NCBI GenBank assembly: GCA_965365445.1
Contig: CBDUBS010000170.1
Coordinates: forward strand, 1 to 8,037
From: CBDUBS01 sp965365445
GTDB lineage: Bacteria > Bacteroidota > Rhodothermia > Rhodothermales > DASSAV01
Reading direction: 5' to 3'
Length of the DNA stretch: 8,037 nucleotides
Shown: piece by piece, positions 5,005 through 8,037 of the stretch
Position numbering within the stretch: position 1 is the stretch's first letter
How the letters are laid out: each line of letters begins with the position of its first letter
Translations under genes and position numbers: made by a program
The notes under the pieces: generated by a model
The model's database searches: none
Told to the model about the DNA's origin: nothing
The model's input: only the letters and a program-made list of their open reading frames with translations

Positions 5005-6344
5005 GGCGCTTGAACCGGGGGAGTCCAGGGCACGGCTCCCCCGAGCCGGATGTGCTCCCGGAGGGCTTTCGCCAGATCGGCATAAACGTCCGGTTGCCCG
5101 GCGATGAGGTTGTGGGCCTCGGCAGGGTCGTCGGCCAGGTTGTACAACTCGAAAGGGGCGTACGGGCTGTTCTGGAGCAGCTTCCAGTCGCCCCGGCGCA
5201 GGGCCTGAATGGTCAGGCCGTTGAACCGCAGGTTGCCCTCCCGGCGCTCGAAGTACAGGTCGCGGTCGAGCGGCTTCTCGGATGCGCCCTGCAGCACATC
5301 CAGAAAGCTGCGCCCCTCGATGGAGGATTGGGCGGGAATCCCGGCCCATGCCAGCAAGGTAGGAAATACGTCCATGGTCGCGGCGATCTGGTCGGTGGTG
5401 CGACCGGCAGGGATGCGGCCGGGAAGCCTTGCCAGAAACGGTACGCGAAGGCCGCCCTCGTACATACTTTGCTTTCCGTCGCGGAGCGGGCCGTTGTTCG
5501 CTCCGTCCGAAAGCTGCCCCCCGTTATCGCTCAGGAACAGCACCAGCGTTTGTTTTTCCAGGCCCGTCTCCGAAAGCGTCCGGAGCACCTGCCCCACCCC
5601 GTCGTCGAGATGTTCGATGAGCGCCGCCAGCCGGGCGCGGCGCTCCGAGATGCCGGGCTCGCGCTGCCGGACCCGGTCGAGCCATTCCTCCGGGGGCTGC
5701 ACCGGGCTGTGCGGCGCGTTGTATGCCAGGTAAAGAAAGAAAGGCTGCGACAAATCTTTCCTGGACCGGATGTAATCGACGGCCCAGTCGGTAAAGACAT
5801 CCGTGGCGTGCCCCTCGGCCGTGATCACCTCCTGATTGCGCCGCAGGTAGTTATTCCCGAAGCGCACGTGGGTGTAGTAGTCGTCCATCATATCGCCCAG
5901 GAAGCCGTGGAAGAAATCAAAGCCCCGCTCTCCGGGCAGATTCGGCGACTCCAGCCCCAGGTGCCATTTCCCGATGTGCGCCGTATGGTACCCGGCGGAA
6001 CGCAGCACCTCCGGCAGCAGGACGGCTTCCGGAGCCAGGTAACCCCAACTATCCTCCGGATGCGTTCGGATGACACCGGGCACCCCTACCCGCGAGGGGT
6101 ACCGCCCGGTGAGCAAGCCGGCCCGCGTCGGCGAACACACGGACGAGTTGGCGTAAAAGCGGGTAAACCGGCTGCCCTCGGCGGCCAGGCGATCTATGTT
6201 CGGCGTTCGGATGTCGGCGGCTCCGTAGCTCGACAGGTCGCCGTAGCCCAGGTCGTCGGCCAGGATGAGCACGATGTTGGGCGAAACGGACTGCGCCAGG
6301 ACCGCACTGAACGGTAGAAGCAACAGGAGCAGTAACCCTTTCAT
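5001..6344 (-). CDS. Exported sulfatase (type I, formylglycine-dependent)
   Basis: 447 aa, usual for arylsulfatase-like enzymes that hydrolyse sulfate esters of sugars or aryl compounds. Residues 1-18 are a signal peptide (MKG, a run of leucines, cleavage near VLAQ), so the enzyme should be periplasmic or secreted. The catalytic core is complete: metal-binding Asp30-Asp31 in LADDLGYGD, the signature Cys70-Ser-Pro-Thr-Arg74 whose cysteine is converted to formylglycine, GKWHLG (125-130) with Lys126 and His128, APHSP with His212, Asp273-Asn274 in SDNGG, and Lys291. The C-terminal part has the common RRGDWKLL and ELYNLADDPAEAHNL segments (383-412). No formylglycine-generating enzyme or other polysaccharide-use gene is visible beside it. 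The start has no evident ribosome-binding site. The exact sulfated substrate cannot be told. Confidence 0.93.
   Translation of the reverse strand: MKGLLLLLLLPFSAVLAQSVSPNIVLILADDLGYGDLSSYGAADIRTPNIDRLAAEGSRFTRFYANSSVCSPTRAGLLTGRYPSRVGVPGVIRTHPEDSWGYLAPEAVLLPEVLRSAGYHTAHIGKWHLGLESPNLPGERGFDFFHGFLGDMMDDYYTHVRFGNNYLRRNQEVITAEGHATDVFTDWAVDYIRSRKDLSQPFFLYLAYNAPHSPVQPPEEWLDRVRQREPGISERRARLAALIEHLDDGVGQVLRTLSETGLEKQTLVLFLSDNGGQLSDGANNGPLRDGKQSMYEGGLRVPFLARLPGRIPAGRTTDQIAATMDVFPTLLAWAGIPAQSSIEGRSFLDVLQGASEKPLDRDLYFERREGNLRFNGLTIQALRRGDWKLLQNSPYAPFELYNLADDPAEAHNLIAGQPDVYADLAKALREHIRLGGAVPWTPPVQAP
5016..5043. other. GC-rich hairpin at the convergent gene ends
   Basis: CGGGGGAG (5016-5023) and CTCCCCCG (5036-5043) form a perfect 8-bp stem around a 12-base loop. 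It starts 12 bases after the lipoprotein stop and lies inside the last codons of the sulfatase on the other strand. There is no T tract on either side, so it is not a classical intrinsic terminator. It could block or protect the 3' end of the lipoprotein message, or may be fortuitous. Confidence 0.4.
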
Positions 6345-6578
6345 AGAAATACGAGACCGGGGAGCATGAATTCGTAAAAGGCGCCGGATGCCGACTACGC
6401 AAGCGGCAACGTGTGAACCGGCAACATAACGCCTTCCGGATTCAGATGCACGGTCGTTCTCCCGGTACGGTAGAAGCGATGCCCGCCCCCGCCTTTTTAA
6501 TGAACCGCAGGTTACAACTATTCTACTGGAGCGACCTGTCCACCCCTTTCCACATACGATTCCTGCCCGTGTGCCGGC

Positions 6579-7157
6579 TCAGGGGGCTTCGGCTCGCTCT
6601 CGCGCCGCACGCCGGAATAACAGGGCCGATACGACGTACAGCAGAATGAAAAAGAAGTTGATTCCAACGACCTCCGCCGGACCATTGCCCGGGGGAATCG
6701 CGCCGGTCAACCAGGCCGTCGCAGTAACCAGCCCCTGGGCAAGCGCCATACCGAACAACGCCCAGGCCATGCCGCCGGGTTTGAACCGCGCCGTCACCGC
6801 CCCGACCATTCCGACGGCAAGCACGCCGTGGTACATCAGGTTAGCGGGGTTGCCCTCGTCTCCGATGAGGCCCACCGCTCCGTTGAACCACACGAGCATG
6901 AACGCCGCCGCCAGGGCGACCCCGAGGGCGGCCCGGTAGGCCGTATTTGCCGTGGTCCGCACGGCCAGTTCGAAGGCTCCGCCCACACTGGCGAGCAGGG
7001 CGCCGGCAATCAAGAAGTCGGATGCGCTCCAGTTGACCTCATTGGTGAAGCGCATGGCGATGAGCGGCGTCAGCAACAGGAGGCCTGCGGCGGACCACAT
7101 GATCGTGCTCCAACGGCTCCCCTGCCGCGATTCGTTTGCTTCCGTGAATTCATTCAT
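6579..7157 (-). CDS. Six-segment integral membrane protein of unknown function
   Basis: 192 aa. The start ATG at 7157 is fixed by a strong GGAGG (7170-7166) 8 bases upstream. The same frame is open for a further 135 codons upstream, but those would run into the next gene's region and read as low-complexity basic sequence, so they are not coding. Six hydrophobic stretches are visible: about residues 19-36, 45-68, 75-99, 107-125, 129-149 and 163-181. The loop between segments 3 and 4 holds a distinctive FNGAVGLIGDEGNPANLMYH motif (about 92-111). The C-terminal tail is basic (RRAARERAEAP), suggesting a cytoplasmic end. It resembles small hypothetical membrane proteins found in several bacterial phyla; no function is known to me. 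It lies 187 bases from the isomerase gene on the same strand. Confidence 0.75.
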   Translation of the reverse strand: MNEFTEANESRQGSRWSTIMWSAAGLLLLTPLIAMRFTNEVNWSASDFLIAGALLASVGGAFELAVRTTANTAYRAALGVALAAAFMLVWFNGAVGLIGDEGNPANLMYHGVLAVGMVGAVTARFKPGGMAWALFGMALAQGLVTATAWLTGAIPPGNGPAEVVGINFFFILLYVVSALLFRRAARERAEAP

Positions 7158-7344
7158 AGAGGTTTCCTCCAGGTTTTTGATGGAGGATGAACGTACCCCA
7201 AGTCCCTGTGAGAGGCATGAGCAAAACGTGAGATTACGCTGAGTACGTATCAGGGGCGTATGAAAAGGCCGCAACCGTGGCCCGCCGCCCGACCCGTTCC
7301 GGAAGGGAGCGAACTTCGGTCCGGCCGCGCTGCGCGTCGGCCGA

Positions 7345-8037
7345 TCAGACGGGTAGGGCCTCCTCCTGACGCACTTCCGGCGCGGCCCGTACGGAAGCAT
7401 CGTACGAGGCCCCATCGAGTTGCCTGAGGCCGAGCAGATCGGCGGCATAGCCGATCTCCCGGGTGAAGTCGCCGTACGCCACGACGAAATGGGTGCCCAT
7501 GAGCGTATCGATGACCGGCTGCGACGAACCCAGGTGGACGCGCAACTGGGTGTGGCAGGCATGCAGCTTGGGCCGGCGCTCGCTCAGGCCTTTATGGATT
7601 ACAATGTCGTCGAGGTTGTTGCCGATGCGCACGAGCGACACCACTTCGTTCGAGGGTAGCTCGACCTCCGGGGCCACACCGCGCCCGCTTTCATGGTGGC
7701 GCAGCAATCGGTAGGGCAGATCGATGCCGCAGGCGCACCGGGGAGCCGTGCAGTGCGCCAGGTCGATGTATCCCGCATCGTAGATGATGGGGTTGGCGAT
7801 CCAGATGAAGTCGGCTCCGAGCGCTTTGAGCAGGAATAGCGTTACGGCGGCATCCAGATCGCCCTCGCACGCCCCGATGGTATCGGCGGCTTCATTCAAC
7901 ATACTGAGCGCCAGGCAGGAGGTCGTATCGACCTGCTGGATCATGGCGAAACAGGCCATAGCCAGGCCGTCGGCCTTCTCGGACTTGCCCAGCAGCGCCC
8001 GGACGAGCAGCCGTGCGGCGACGAATGCCCCTGTCGC
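7345..8037 (-). CDS. L-fucose/L-arabinose isomerase-family protein, C-terminal part (5' partial)
   Basis: The last 230 residues are in the window; the frame is open to the right edge (from ATGAFVAARLL), so the N-terminus lies outside and an internal ATG at 7959 is not the start. The sequence resembles the C-terminal half of COG2407 sugar isomerases. ACEGDLDAAVTLFLLKAL (visible residues 57-74) carries the glutamate expected to bind the catalytic metal. An AHCTAPRCACG segment (94-104) and HHESGRGVAPEVELP (114-128) follow. GTHFVVAYGD (181-190) holds a histidine likely to match the late metal-binding histidine of L-fucose isomerase. Such enzymes interconvert aldoses and ketoses in the cytoplasm. 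The substrate is not determinable from this fragment, and a non-catalytic relative cannot be excluded. Confidence 0.68.
   Translation of the reverse strand, partial: ATGAFVAARLLVRALLGKSEKADGLAMACFAMIQQVDTTSCLALSMLNEAADTIGACEGDLDAAVTLFLLKALGADFIWIANPIIYDAGYIDLAHCTAPRCACGIDLPYRLLRHHESGRGVAPEVELPSNEVVSLVRIGNNLDDIVIHKGLSERRPKLHACHTQLRVHLGSSQPVIDTLMGTHFVVAYGDFTREIGYAADLLGLRQLDGASYDASVRAAPEVRQEEALPV

Noticed and set aside
5010..6317. 435-codon open frame on the plus strand
   Set aside because: Exact antisense shadow of the sulfatase, whose catalytic residues are all in place.
6413..6649. 78-codon plus-strand frame in the gap between sulfatase and membrane protein
   Set aside because: It overlaps the membrane protein C-terminus in antisense, lacks a ribosome-binding site and has no recognisable features. 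The 234-base gap 6345-6578 shows no convincing promoter or terminator.
7267..7282. Possible terminator on the minus strand downstream of the isomerase gene (GGCC/GGCC stem followed by TTTTC)
   Set aside because: The stem is only 4 base pairs before a mismatch, so stability is insufficient.
7158..7562. N-terminal extension of the membrane protein frame
   Set aside because: The upstream 135 codons overlap the isomerase gene in another frame and read as Arg/Pro-rich noise, whereas the ATG at 7157 has a good ribosome-binding site.

Overview
This 8 kb window looks like ordinary chromosome from a GC-rich (about 60% by eye) Gram-negative-type bacterium. Bacterial traits are the lipobox lipoprotein, Sec signal peptides, a TPP riboswitch and sigma70-like promoter boxes. 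Three starts carry a strong GGAGG ribosome-binding site, while five others (cupin isomerase, acetyltransferase, nucleoside hydrolase, lipoprotein, sulfatase) have none in place. This mixture, together with the secreted sulfatase and PEGA lipoprotein, would fit the Bacteroidota/Rhodothermota group or a similar lineage. That assignment is inference; no marker gene here fixes it.

Layout: a tRNA-Leu(CAA) lies on the minus strand at the left edge with its own promoter. A plus-strand block follows: an archaeal-type cupin phosphoglucose isomerase overlapped by an orphan BrnA-type antitoxin gene (about 0.29-1.2 kb), an AAC(6')-like GNAT acetyltransferase (1.3-1.8 kb) and an exported nucleoside hydrolase (1.9-2.9 kb). 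Next comes the best-defined regulatory unit: a sigma70-like promoter, a complete TPP riboswitch, an MTH1187-type thiamine-binding protein gene and an overlapping PurM/HypE/ThiL-superfamily gene (2.9-4.4 kb). A PEGA-domain lipoprotein gene (4.5-5.0 kb) ends tail-to-tail with a minus-strand sulfatase, the two stop codons sharing one CTAG. The right third is all minus strand: the sulfatase (5.0-6.3 kb), a six-segment membrane protein of unknown function (6.6-7.2 kb), and the C-terminal 230 residues of an L-fucose/L-arabinose isomerase-like protein that runs off the right edge.

Working together: the clearest unit is the riboswitch operon, whose two genes should be expressed when cellular thiamine pyrophosphate is low. 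One product resembles a thiamine-binding protein and the other belongs to a fold that includes thiamine-monophosphate kinase, but it does not look like ThiL itself. This pair is the best candidate here for an under-described system (thiamine or precursor salvage). The second odd unit is the translationally coupled pair of a sugar-phosphate isomerase and a toxin-less antitoxin. The remaining genes look like separate housekeeping or scavenging functions. No CRISPR array, insertion sequence, phage gene or replication origin was seen.
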